A stretch of 64,000 bases of DNA, from NCBI RefSeq assembly GCF_943181405.1, contig NZ_CALPBY010000004.1:248001-312000 (forward strand). Direction: 5' to 3'. The position numbers were made by a program, and so were the translations under genes. Below the pieces are notes generated by a model. That model saw nothing but the letters and a program-made list of their open reading frames with translations. It did not search any database and had not been told where the DNA came from. This DNA comes from Cellulosimicrobium sp. Marseille-Q4280 (GTDB taxonomy: Bacteria; Actinomycetota; Actinomycetes; Actinomycetales; Cellulomonadaceae). Shown here piece after piece: positions 43,074-51,033 of the stretch (the first letter of the stretch is position 1; the number at the start of each line of letters is the position of its first letter).

Positions 43074-44594
43074 CTACCGCGCGCCGACGTGCGGGCGGGT
43101 GCGCGGGGCGAGCAGCGCGACGCCGACGGCGAGCAGCACCGTCACGCCGAAGCACACGACGTACGCCGCGAGACCGAGCGTCGGGTGGAGCGCCCACAGC
43201 AGCGACCCGGTGACGGCGAGCGCGGTGGCCGCGGCGACGGCGTCGGACACCTGCAGCGCGGAGCTGTTCGCACCCTGCTCCGCGACGGGCGACAGCTCGA
43301 GCGTCAGCACCGACAGGGTCGGGTGGGTCATGCCCATGCCCAGGCCGGCGAGGGTCCACGCGACCATGCCGACGACGGGCGGGACCGCCGTCCAGGCGAG
43401 CAGCGCCGCGCCCCCGATCCCGAGCGCGACGAGCGTCCCGCCGAGCCGCACGTACCCCGCGTGCGCGAGCCCCCACGTCGCGCGTCCGCGCAGCCACGAC
43501 CCGGTCGACCAGCCGACCGCGCCGAACGTGAGGACCGCACCCGCGAGCGACGGCGAGAGCCCGCGCTCGTGCGACAGCAGGAGCGGGAGGAGCACCTCGG
43601 CACCCATGAACGCAGCGGCGACGAGCCCGCGGATCGCGACGACGCTCGGCAGGCCACGGGCGGCGCGTGTCGTGCCGCGCGGGAGGAGGCGCGGCACGGC
43701 GACGACCACGGCCGCGAGGGACAGCGCGAGCAGCACTCCGAGCCCGACGCCGCGGAGCTGGCCCGCGTAGTTGAGCGCCCCGATCCCGACGGCCGCGACG
43801 ACCGCCCACCCGAGCGACGCCTGGCGCGCGGTGCGGTCGAGCGGCGACTCGGCGTCGACGGCAGCGTCCGAGGGTGAGCCGCCCGCGGAGGGCGCCGGCG
43901 CCTCGTCGGGCAGGTCGTCGGGTGCGCTGCTCGCGGGCGACGAGGCCCGGGCGACCCTCATCCCGGGGCGCATGAGGATCAGTGCCGGGACCGCGAGCAC
44001 GGGGACGGCGAGGAACACCCAGCGCCACCCGACGTGCTCGACGACGAGCCCCGCGATGGCCGGCCCGACGATCGACGGGACGACCCACGCCGCGGCGAAC
44101 GCCGCGAAGACCCGTGGCCGGCTCTCGGCGGGGAACACCCGGGCCACGAGCACGTAGAGCGCGACGATGTACAGGCCGGTGCCCACGCCCTGCAGCACGC
44201 GGCCCGTGACGAGCACGAGCATGTCCTGCGCGAGCCCCGCGACGAGCAATCCGGCGAGGAACAGGCCGATGCCCGTCCACAGCGGGGTCACCGGGCCGGC
44301 GCGGTCGCTCCACCGGCCGGACGCGACCATCCCCACGACGCTCGACGCGAGGGATGCCGCGAAGGCGAGCGTGTAGAGGGTGAGACCGTCGAGCTCGACG
44401 GCGACGGTCGGCATCGCGGTCGCGACGGCGAGCGCCTCGAACGCCCCGAGGAACACGAACGCGACCATGCCGAACAGCACGGTGCGCTGGGTCGCGGGCG
44501 TCAGCGGCTCGGGCGCACGAACGGTCGTCCGAGGCGTCCCGCCCGCGGTCGTACCGGGCCGTGCGTCGGGCCGCGTGCGCGGTTCCGCGGTCAT
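43074..44594 (-). CDS. MFS drug exporter
   Basis: 506 residues, ATG 44594 overlapping the stop of the oxidoreductase by four bases, so the two are cotranscribed. Twelve to fourteen helices: the first begins V-L-F-G-M-V-A-F-V-F-L-G, motif A-like G-R-W-S-D-R-A-G-P follows helix 2, and motif C-like W-V-V-P-S-I-V-G-P-A-I-A-G lies in helix 5. A charged cytoplasmic loop of about 50 residues (S-S-P-A-S-S-A-P-D-D-L-P-D-E) splits the halves. Its place behind a SoxR-box promoter points to export of redox-cycling compounds or antibiotics. Confidence 0.85.
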   Translation of the reverse strand: MTAEPRTRPDARPGTTAGGTPRTTVRAPEPLTPATQRTVLFGMVAFVFLGAFEALAVATAMPTVAVELDGLTLYTLAFAASLASSVVGMVASGRWSDRAGPVTPLWTGIGLFLAGLLVAGLAQDMLVLVTGRVLQGVGTGLYIVALYVLVARVFPAESRPRVFAAFAAAWVVPSIVGPAIAGLVVEHVGWRWVFLAVPVLAVPALILMRPGMRVARASSPASSAPDDLPDEAPAPSAGGSPSDAAVDAESPLDRTARQASLGWAVVAAVGIGALNYAGQLRGVGLGVLLALSLAAVVVAVPRLLPRGTTRAARGLPSVVAIRGLVAAAFMGAEVLLPLLLSHERGLSPSLAGAVLTFGAVGWSTGSWLRGRATWGLAHAGYVRLGGTLVALGIGGAALLAWTAVPPVVGMVAWTLAGLGMGMTHPTLSVLTLELSPVAEQGANSSALQVSDAVAAATALAVTGSLLWALHPTLGLAAYVVCFGVTVLLAVGVALLAPRTRPHVGAR

Positions 44595-45742
44595 ACGAGA
44601 ACTACCTTTCCGGTCGTCGCGCGCTCCTCGAGCTCGCGGTGGGCGCGCGCCGCCTCCGCGAGGGGTACCTGGTGGGTGATGACGCGCCACGTCCCGTCCG
44701 CCGCGAGCGCGAGGGCACGCTCCTGCAGGGCGAACAGGTCTCCCCAGGGTCGGGCCAGGGGTCCCACGGCCCACCGTACGTCGTGGGTCGACGCCGGTCC
44801 GCCGGATTTCCGGTGGTCGCGGCCGACGTCCTCGCCGGCACCGCCGTCGTCCGGGCGCTCTGCCGCGCGGTTCGCCGCGCCCGAGGACCATCCGAAGAGG
44901 ACCAGGCGGCCGCCGTCGCGCACGAGCGACGCCGCGTCCGTCCCGGCGTCGCCGCCGACGCCGTCGAGCAGCACCGTTGCACCGCTCGGCCCGACGGCGG
45001 TGCGTGCCGCGTCGAGCCACCCGTCGGCGCGGTAGTCGATCGCGGTGAGCGTGCCGCGCTCGCTGTCAGGGTGAGAAGTCACCCCAGTGCTCGGTGGCCC
45101 TGACAGGACCCGTGCCCCGTCCGCGGTGTCAGGGCGAGCGGTCACCCGGGTGACCTGGGGCCCTGACACCTCGGCGAGGGAGCGGACGAGCGCGGCCTTG
45201 ACCGGTCCGCCGGCGAGCCCGACGACGCGTGCTCCCGTCGCCGCGGCCGCCTGCACGAGGAGCGTGCCGAGGCCGCCCGCTGCGGCGGTGACGACCACGA
45301 CGTCCTCCGCCGTGAGCTCCGCGAGGTCGAGGATGCCGACGGCGGTGCGGCCCGTCCCGATCATCGCGAGCGCGTCCGGCGCGGTGACGTGGGCCGGGAC
45401 GCGGTGCAGCGCCTCGACGGGCACGACGGCGAGGCGGGCGTACCCGCCGCCGTCGGGCCGCGCGCCGAGGTGGGCGGCGACGCGCCGACCGCGCCACGCG
45501 GCGTCGACCCCCGGGCCGACGGCGTCCACGACCCCGGCGATCTCGCGGCCGGGAATCGTGGGGAGGTCGGGGAGGGGGAGCGGGCCGCCGGCCTCGCCGC
45601 GGCGCAAGGTCGTGTCGAGCAGGTGGACGCCGTGCGCGCGCACGGCGACGCGCACCTCGTTCGGCCCGGGGACGGGGTCGGGGACCTGGTCGAGGGCGAG
45701 GTTCTCGGGTGGTCCGAACGCGTGCAGGCGGATGGCGTCCAC
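44591..45742 (-). CDS. NADPH:quinone oxidoreductase-like protein with two palindrome insertions
   Basis: 383 residues of the zinc-independent quinone reductase branch of the MDR superfamily: A-H-G-V-H-L-L-D-T-T-L-R-R-G, P-G-R-E-I-A-G-V-V-D-A-V-G, and the NADPH site V-T-A-A-A-G-G-L-G-T-L-L-V-Q. Two 44-bp palindromes encode residues 192-206 and 213-227 directly after the NADPH fold, where homologues go straight on to the next strand; about 36 residues appear to be added. A further disordered insert (P-D-D-G-G-A-G-E-D-V-G-R-D) sits near 305. It reduces quinones by two electrons, avoiding redox cycling. Divergent from soxR. Confidence 0.85.
   Translation of the reverse strand: MDAIRLHAFGPPENLALDQVPDPVPGPNEVRVAVRAHGVHLLDTTLRRGEAGGPLPLPDLPTIPGREIAGVVDAVGPGVDAAWRGRRVAAHLGARPDGGGYARLAVVPVEALHRVPAHVTAPDALAMIGTGRTAVGILDLAELTAEDVVVVTAAAGGLGTLLVQAAAATGARVVGLAGGPVKAALVRSLAEVSGPQVTRVTARPDTADGARVLSGPPSTGVTSHPDSERGTLTAIDYRADGWLDAARTAVGPSGATVLLDGVGGDAGTDAASLVRDGGRLVLFGWSSGAANRAAERPDDGGAGEDVGRDHRKSGGPASTHDVRWAVGPLARPWGDLFALQERALALAADGTWRVITHQVPLAEAARAHRELEERATTGKVVLV
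45063..45106 (-). repeat. In-frame coding palindrome, copy 4 (44 bp, in quinone oxidoreductase)
   Basis: CTGTCAGGG and CCCTGACAG are exact 9-bp complements. Read on the minus strand in frame it gives LSGPPSTGVTSHPD. Most diverged copy internally. Confidence 0.85.
45126..45169 (-). repeat. In-frame coding palindrome, copy 5 (44 bp, in quinone oxidoreductase)
   Basis: Outer arms GTGTCAGGG/CCCTGACAC and a central perfect palindrome GGTCACCCGGGTGACC (45140-45155), separated by five bases on each side. Codes VSGPQVTRVTARPD. Its start is exactly 63 bases before copy 4 in reading direction, the same as copies 2 and 3. Confidence 0.9.
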
Positions 45743-45801
45743 GGGGCTCCTCCAGGGGCTTCCGGCGCGACCGGACGGTCGCGCGCCCTGCTAGTCTCGA
45801 A

Positions 45802-45819
45802 CCTCAACAAATGTTGAGG
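45802..45819 (+). promoter_or_regulatory. SoxR box
   Basis: CCTCAACAAATGTTGAGG, an 18-bp dyad with 8-bp arms, matches the SoxR operator form CCTCAA...TTGAGG. It lies in the divergent region between the quinone oxidoreductase and soxR. Activation of the oxidoreductase-MFS pair by oxidised SoxR is expected. Confidence 0.85.
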
Positions 45820-45855
45820 TCAAGCCCGGTGTCCGCCGGGAGGAAGAGGTCCCCT

Positions 45856-46326
45856 GTGCCCGACGACGTGCCCGGGCCGGGGGACGAGCTCACCGTCGGA
45901 CAGCTCGCTGCCCGCAGCGGCGTCGCCGTCTCCGCGCTGCACTTCTACGAGCGCGAAGGCCTCCTCACGAGCCGACGCACGCCGGGCAACCAGCGGCGCT
46001 ACCCGCGCGAGACGCTGCGCCGCGTGGCGTTCGTCCGGGCCTCGCAGCGGGTCGGCATCCCGCTCGCCCGCATCCGCGCCGCGCTCGCGACCCTCCCCGA
46101 CGACCGCACGCCGACCGCGAAGGACTGGCACCGGCTCTCCGTCGCGTGGCACGCCGACCTCGACGCCCGGATCGAGCAGCTCACGAGGCTGCGCGACCAC
46201 CTCACCGACTGCATCGGCTGCGGGTGCCTGTCGCTGCGCCGCTGCGTTCTCGTCAACCCGCACGACGAGCTGGGCGAGGAGGGGCCGGGTCCCCGGACCC
46301 TGCTCGTCGAGGGGCTGGACGACTGA
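45856..46326 (+). CDS. soxR: Redox-sensing MerR-family regulator SoxR
   Basis: 156 residues. The winged helix is L-T-V-G-Q-L-A-A-R-S-G-V-A-V-S-A-L-H-F-Y-E-R-E-G-L over the first 45 residues, then the dimerisation helix. The [2Fe-2S] ligands CIGCGCLSLRRC (about 119-130) keep all four SoxR cysteines in the exact C-x2-C-x-C-x5-C spacing. GTG 45856 gives the usual length; GGAAGAGG precedes it. SoxR senses redox-active compounds by oxidation of its cluster. With its operator 36 bases upstream and the divergent reductase/exporter pair, this is a compact actinobacterial SoxR regulon. Confidence 0.93.
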   Translation: MPDDVPGPGDELTVGQLAARSGVAVSALHFYEREGLLTSRRTPGNQRRYPRETLRRVAFVRASQRVGIPLARIRAALATLPDDRTPTAKDWHRLSVAWHADLDARIEQLTRLRDHLTDCIGCGCLSLRRCVLVNPHDELGEEGPGPRTLLVEGLDD

Positions 46327-46357
46327 CGGCTCCCGGCTCCCGACGACGGACGACGGC

Positions 46358-47452
46358 TCACCAGTTCTTGGTGCTGCCGCTCCCGCCGTCGCCGCCGTCG
46401 GACCCGCCGCCCGGCTCGTCGCCGTACAGGTCGCGGTACTCCTGCTCCTCACGGTCCGCCTCGCCGCGCGCCTCGGAGTTCTGCTCCTCGAGGCGCTCCT
46501 GGCGCTGCTGCTCCTCGCGCTCCGCCTCGCTCTGCTGGTCGCCCTCGGAGCCCTCGCCCTCGGACCCCTCGCCCCCGGACGCCTCGCTCTGCTCGTCGCC
46601 CTCGGAGCCCTCGCCCCCGGACGCCTCGCTCTGCTCGTCGCCCTCGGAGCCCTCGCCCTCCTGCGGGTCGCCGGTGCCCTGGTTCTCCGGCTGGGAGTCC
46701 TGGGCCTGCTGCTGCTTCTCCTGGAGCCGCTGCTGCGCGGCCTCGGCCTGCTCCTGCTGCTCGGGCGTCTGCTCGGACTCCCCGCAGTCGGGCCAGCCGC
46801 GGATCTGCTCGGCCGTCGCGTACGACTGCTCGGCGTACTCGTACCAGTCCTGGACGTCCTGGCGCAGCACGTCCGGGTCCGGCTCGGTGCCGTCGCCGTA
46901 CGGGTCGAGGACGTCCTCGTCGTAGGGGAGGCCGGCGTCGCGTGCGGCGATCGCCTCCTCGACCACGGCCAGCTCGGCCGCCTTGCCGTCGCCGTAGGCC
47001 ATGTCGTCGTCGCCCGAGATCTCGTACGTGAGCGAGAGGTTGGTCTGGATCATGCAGCGTTCCTCGGGCGTCTCGTCCTCCGCGAGGTCGTAGGACCTCT
47101 GCAGCGACGTGATCGCGTCGTACGTCGCCCACGAGTCGCCCGCGCGGGCGTTCGCCGTGCCCGTGTTGAAGTGCGCCTTCCACGGCTCGACGAGGTTCAT
47201 GGTCCGCTGCGACCCGTAGGTCCCGGCGGCGTCGAGGTGCGCGCCGTCGTCGTAGTCGCCCTTCGCGAACGACGCGATCGGGGCGAGGAACGTCAGCTTG
47301 AACCCGAGCACGAGCAGCGCGACCACGACCGGCAGCGTCCCGATCAGCCACCACGTGCGCCGGCGCAGACGTGCCCGCCGCATCGCCGCGGCGGGGTGCA
47401 CGGCGGGTCGGCGGCCCGGGCCGGGCGGCGTCGGGGGCGGCGTCCAGCTCAT
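46358..47452 (-). CDS. Membrane-anchored TPR-like protein of the MoxR/VWA cluster, with acidic repeat tail
   Basis: 364 residues. One membrane helix (about 33-55, W-W-L-I-G-T-L-P-V-V-V-A-L-L-V-L) follows a basic Pro-rich start. A TPR-like helical section has H-F-N-T-G-T-A-N-A-R-A-G and T-N-L-S-L-T-Y-E-I. The last 130 residues are Glu/Gln/Ser/Gly-rich with tandem GEGSEGDEQSEASGG units, and a short G-S-T-K-N-W end. In Bat clusters such TPR proteins (BatC/BatE type) work with the VWA proteins at the membrane. ATG 47452 overlaps the stop of the upstream VWA gene. Acidic repeats may vary in number between strains. Confidence 0.78.
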   Translation of the reverse strand: MSWTPPPTPPGPGRRPAVHPAAAMRRARLRRRTWWLIGTLPVVVALLVLGFKLTFLAPIASFAKGDYDDGAHLDAAGTYGSQRTMNLVEPWKAHFNTGTANARAGDSWATYDAITSLQRSYDLAEDETPEERCMIQTNLSLTYEISGDDDMAYGDGKAAELAVVEEAIAARDAGLPYDEDVLDPYGDGTEPDPDVLRQDVQDWYEYAEQSYATAEQIRGWPDCGESEQTPEQQEQAEAAQQRLQEKQQQAQDSQPENQGTGDPQEGEGSEGDEQSEASGGEGSEGDEQSEASGGEGSEGEGSEGDQQSEAEREEQQRQERLEEQNSEARGEADREEQEYRDLYGDEPGGGSDGGDGGSGSTKNW

Positions 47453-48525
47453 CGGCGCACCCCCGTGCCCGACGGCGCTCGCTCGCCGGGTCGCACGAGC
47501 GACCGGGATGCCGACCGCGCCCAGAACCAGGCCTCGACGCCGAGCAGGACGACGAGCGCGAGCGCGAGCGGCCAGACGACGGGTCGGTAGGACGTGACGT
47601 CACGACGGCCGTCCGCGGCGACCTGCTCGGGGTCGATCCCCGCGACGAGCGACGCGGTCTCCGTCGGCTCGGTGCGGTGGACGTACGGGACGCCGAGCTG
47701 CTCGGCGAGAGTGCCGAGCGTCTCCTCGTCGATCGTCGAGAGCGCCGCCACGGGCTCACCGTCCTCGCTGGGCTGCGACCAGTCGACGATGTACTCCGCG
47801 TCGGCGGGGTCGACGTCCGGGTCGTACTCCTTCATGCGCCCTCCCTCGGGCGTGCCGTACCCGAGCACGGCGCCGCCGTCGACCAACGGTGCGAGGTCCG
47901 CGAACGACCGCGGCTCGCCGTCGGCGGTCTGCTCGCCGTCGGAGAGGAAGAACACGAGGCGCGTGTTCGCCGGGTGCAGCTCGGCGGAGCCCTCGAGGGC
48001 CGACCTCAGCTCGTCGAGCGGCCGGTCGGTGAGCGACCCCCGCGAGTAGCGCGTGATCTCGCGACGGAACGTGTCCGCCCACGACGTGATGGCCCGCGCG
48101 TCCGTGGTGAGCGGGAGCTGGCGCGAGGCCTGCGAGTCGAACGAGATGACCGAGTAGCGCGCGCCGGGGATCGCCTCGGTGAGGCTCACGACGTCGTGCC
48201 GGACGCCGTCGAGCCGCTCCTGCTCCTGGGCGGGCCCGTAGTCCTCGGCGGCCATCGAGCCCGTGCGGTCGACGACGAAGAACATGTCGACGTTCGTCAC
48301 CGACGTGTCGCGGTCGGTCGAGGCGACGGACGGACCGAGCCCGATCAGCGCGAGCAGCACGACCGCCCCGGTGCGGCGCAGCCAGGCCGCGCGCGGCGCA
48401 CCCGGTCGGACCGCGCCGTCGGGCCCGCGCCGGCCGGCGACGACGGCCTGCCAGACCGTCAACGCGAGCAGCGGCACGACGACGAGCGCGAGCGCCCACA
48501 CGGGGACGAGCGGCTGGAGGCTCAC
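47449..48525 (-). CDS. Membrane VWA-domain protein (BatB-like)
   Basis: 358 residues from GTG 48525, which follows GGAGGTGAGG at normal spacing. Two N-terminal helices (V-W-A-L-A-L-V-V-V-P-L-L-A and G-A-V-V-L-L-A-L-I-G-L-G) flank a basic loop. The VWA domain (about 78-270) has F-F-V-V-D-R-T-G-S-M, a D-x-T-x-S variant of the MIDAS DxSxS, and F-L-S-D-G-E-Q-T. A C-terminal helix precedes a short basic tail. It probably binds a metal and a partner in the periplasm as part of a MoxR-assisted complex. Downstream of a second VWA gene. Confidence 0.85.
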   Translation of the reverse strand: MSLQPLVPVWALALVVVPLLALTVWQAVVAGRRGPDGAVRPGAPRAAWLRRTGAVVLLALIGLGPSVASTDRDTSVTNVDMFFVVDRTGSMAAEDYGPAQEQERLDGVRHDVVSLTEAIPGARYSVISFDSQASRQLPLTTDARAITSWADTFRREITRYSRGSLTDRPLDELRSALEGSAELHPANTRLVFFLSDGEQTADGEPRSFADLAPLVDGGAVLGYGTPEGGRMKEYDPDVDPADAEYIVDWSQPSEDGEPVAALSTIDEETLGTLAEQLGVPYVHRTEPTETASLVAGIDPEQVAADGRRDVTSYRPVVWPLALALVVLLGVEAWFWARSASRSLVRPGERAPSGTGVRR

Positions 48526-48553
48526 CGGTCCCTCACCTCCCTCGACCGCGCGT

Positions 48554-49615
48554 TCACTGGCGCACCCGCCAGGCCAGGACGAGCAGCAGCCCGACACCCG
48601 CGACGGCCACGAGGAACCAGCCCGTCGGGCGGTCGGTGACGACGACCTCGGGCGACGCGTCGAGCTCGACCGCCTGCTGCGCCACGACGTCGTCGACCAT
48701 GCCCTGCACCGCGGCGGGGTCGTCGGCGAGGAAGTACAGACCTCCGTCGGCCTCGACCGTCTCCCGGTACTCCGTCTCCTCCGGCGTCCCCTCGTAGCGC
48801 TGGGACCCGCCGAAGATGCCGTGCAGCGTGATGTCGCGCGACGCGACGAGGTCGGCGGCCTGCGGCAGCGTGTAGATCGGCTCTCCCGACACGTAGTTGT
48901 CCGTCGCGAGGATGATCGAGCGCGAGCGCTCGGAGTCCCCGGCGTCGAACTGCAGCGCGCAGGTCGCGAGCCCGTCGCCGATGAGGCTCGCGCCGGCGAG
49001 GTTCGCCGTCGTGCCCGCCGTGAACTCCGCGAACTCGAGGATCTCGGCGTCGTCCGAGCCGCCCGTGTAGTCGAAGTCGGCCGGGTCCTTGTCGAGCGCG
49101 TCGATGCCGCGCTGCAGCTCCTCCTGGACGAGCGTGTAGTCGTTCGTCAGCGGGAAGACCGTGCGCGACGACGAGTTGAAGATCGACAGCGCGATCCGTT
49201 CGCCCTCGAAGCTGTCGACGAGCTCCTGGAAGACCTTGAGCACCGCGCCGTCGTACTCGATCATCGAGCCCGACACGTCGAGGCACAGGACGATGTCGCG
49301 CGTGCCGAGCCGGTCGACGACGACGTCGGTCTCCACGGGCCGCGCCGCGACGGCGCCCGCCCCGACGACCGCGACGAGGAGCCCGAGGGCCGTCGCGCCC
49401 TGGAGGAGCCGGTACCGGCGCACCCACGCCGCGAACGCCGGGACGCGCGCCAGGTACTCGGAGTTCGCGACCCACAGGACGTCGCGGTCCCGGTCGCGCG
49501 CCCCACGGCGGCGCGCGAGCCACCACGCCGCGGCGCCGGCCGCCACGACGAGGACCACGGCGAGCGCCCACAGCCACGGCCAGAGGATCGACGTCCCCTG
49601 GGGTCCCGGCGTCAC
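48554..49615 (-). CDS. Membrane VWA-domain protein (BatA-like)
   Basis: 353 residues, GTG 49615 in the upstream stop (GTGA). N-terminal helices W-L-W-A-L-A-V-V-L-V-V-A-A and A-T-A-L-G-L-L-V-A-V-V-G-A-G surround W-V-A-N-S-E-Y-L-A-R-V-P-A-F, a typical Bat N-terminal motif. The VWA domain has an intact MIDAS, L-C-L-D-V-S-G-S-M, with the T-N-D-Y loop and I-L-A-T-D-N-Y later, and a C-terminal anchor helix G-W-F-L-V-A-V-A-G-V-G-L-L-L. The canonical partner of the MoxR ATPase encoded upstream. Confidence 0.88.
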   Translation of the reverse strand: MTPGPQGTSILWPWLWALAVVLVVAAGAAAWWLARRRGARDRDRDVLWVANSEYLARVPAFAAWVRRYRLLQGATALGLLVAVVGAGAVAARPVETDVVVDRLGTRDIVLCLDVSGSMIEYDGAVLKVFQELVDSFEGERIALSIFNSSSRTVFPLTNDYTLVQEELQRGIDALDKDPADFDYTGGSDDAEILEFAEFTAGTTANLAGASLIGDGLATCALQFDAGDSERSRSIILATDNYVSGEPIYTLPQAADLVASRDITLHGIFGGSQRYEGTPEETEYRETVEADGGLYFLADDPAAVQGMVDDVVAQQAVELDASPEVVVTDRPTGWFLVAVAGVGLLLVLAWRVRQ

Positions 49616-50115
49616 CAGGACCTCACCACGGTGCGGGCGCGCGCGATCGAGTCCTCGGCGTCCGTGGTGCGGGCCTTCGGGTCGTTCTCGTGGTCCGCGA
49701 ACGACGGCCGGTAGTAGCGCGTGATGAGCCGCGTGAGCTCGTCCGCGCCCGAGAGCTGCTGGATCTCCGACAGCGTCATGGACGACGCGTCCTGCCCGAG
49801 CCGGCCCGTCGCGAACCCGCGCACCTCGGCCGAGAGCGCGAGGTGCAGCGTGCGCTCGTCGAGCTCGCCCGCGTGGAAGCGCTGCGCGACGGCGTCGAGC
49901 CGCCGCTCGTACTCGGAGCGCAGGGCTCCGTACGGGTCGAGCGGCCCGGCGGGCGACGGGGGCGGCGGCACGGACGCGGCCTTCTCCGCGGCGCGCGCAC
50001 GGGTGAGCCAGAGGACCAGGAACACGATCGCCGCCGCGACGAGCAGCACGACGATGCCCACGACCGTCCACCACCCCGGGTAGCCCACGGGGTCCACCAG
50101 CTCATCGGCGGGCAC
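49612..50115 (-). CDS. Single-pass membrane protein of the MoxR/VWA cluster
   Basis: 167 residues, GTG 50115 within the 3' end of the DUF58 gene. A membrane helix (about 15-38, W-W-T-V-V-G-I-V-V-L-L-V-A-A) is followed by a Pro-rich stretch and a soluble helical domain (S-E-Y-E-R-R-L-D-A-V-A-Q-R-F, L-H-L-A-L-S-A-E-V-R-G-F, L-T-R-L-I-T-R-Y-Y-R-P-S-F). The placement equals that of DUF4381-type proteins in Bat operons of other bacteria. Function unknown. Confidence 0.75.
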   Translation of the reverse strand: MPADELVDPVGYPGWWTVVGIVVLLVAAAIVFLVLWLTRARAAEKAASVPPPPSPAGPLDPYGALRSEYERRLDAVAQRFHAGELDERTLHLALSAEVRGFATGRLGQDASSMTLSEIQQLSGADELTRLITRYYRPSFADHENDPKARTTDAEDSIARARTVVRSW

Positions 50116-51004
50116 GCTTCTGCCTCCCCAGGAGCTCGACGAAACGCTGCACCACGTCGCCCGTGCCGTCCACGAGCACCGCCTCGACCTGGACCTGGCG
50201 CAGCCGGTCGGCGACCTCCGCGCGGCGCTGCGCCCGCGCCGTGGCCGCAGCCTCGGCGAGCCCTGCCCGGCCGCGCAGGAACGCGGGGAGCCGCAGCGCG
50301 CCGTCGACGTCCTCGACCTCGCGATGGCTCGCGGCCGGGCCCCCCACCGCGACAGGGGAGAGGTCCGCGACCTGCACGACCATCACCTCGTGGCGCACGC
50401 GGAGCGACCGCAGGAGCTGGTCGTGCTCGGCGGCGGGACGCGCCTCGTCCGTCACGACGACCACGAGCGAGCGGCGCCGGAACGCCGTGAGCACGCGGTC
50501 GAGCGGACGGGCGAGGTCGCTGGGCGGGGCGTCCGGGCGCCACATCCCCTCGACCGTGCTGAGCAGCACCTCGAGGTCCTGCGTGCTCGCGCGCGGCGGC
50601 AGCTGCACCAGGCGCCGGGCGTCGCCCGCAACGAGCGCGACCCGGTCGCCACGGTCCCGCGCGAGGTAGGCGACGAGCGCACAGCAGAAGCTCGCGACCT
50701 CGGCCTTCGTCTCCCCGCTCGGGGCGGTCGCCCCCATCGGGCGCCCGGTGTCGACGACGAGCACCAGGTTGAGGTTCGACTCGCGGACGAACCGCCGGAC
50801 GACGGGGATCCCCGCGCGCGCCGACGACTTCCAGTCGATGTCGCCGACGTCCTCGCCCGGCGCGTACAGGTGCAGGTCGTCGAAGTCCTGCCCGTGCCCC
50901 TTGAAGACCGACCGGTGCCGCCCCTCGAGCAGGCCGGAGGCCCGGCGCGCGACCGGCAGGTCGAGCCGGGCACGCACCTGGGCGAGGCGGGAGACGTCGG
51001 GCAC
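50102..51004 (-). CDS. DUF58 (VWA-like) protein
   Basis: 300 residues from GTG 51004. The family motif D-D-L-H-L-Y-A-P-G-E-D-V-G-D-I-D-W-K-S-S-A-R (about 42-63; usually Y-x-x-G-D-D-x-R-x-I-D-W) is clear, followed by V-R-R-F-V-R-E-S-N-L-N-L-V-L-V-V-D. This last part is an incomplete VWA core (D-T-G-R-P-M instead of DxSxS), so metal binding is doubtful. The C-terminus is basic. DUF58 proteins join MoxR ATPases in Bat-type clusters; here it lies between moxR and the membrane components. Confidence 0.88.
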   Translation of the reverse strand: MPDVSRLAQVRARLDLPVARRASGLLEGRHRSVFKGHGQDFDDLHLYAPGEDVGDIDWKSSARAGIPVVRRFVRESNLNLVLVVDTGRPMGATAPSGETKAEVASFCCALVAYLARDRGDRVALVAGDARRLVQLPPRASTQDLEVLLSTVEGMWRPDAPPSDLARPLDRVLTAFRRRSLVVVVTDEARPAAEHDQLLRSLRVRHEVMVVQVADLSPVAVGGPAASHREVEDVDGALRLPAFLRGRAGLAEAAATARAQRRAEVADRLRQVQVEAVLVDGTGDVVQRFVELLGRQKRARR

Positions 51005-51033
51005 GGGTGATCTCTCGGGTGGTGCGGGAACGG

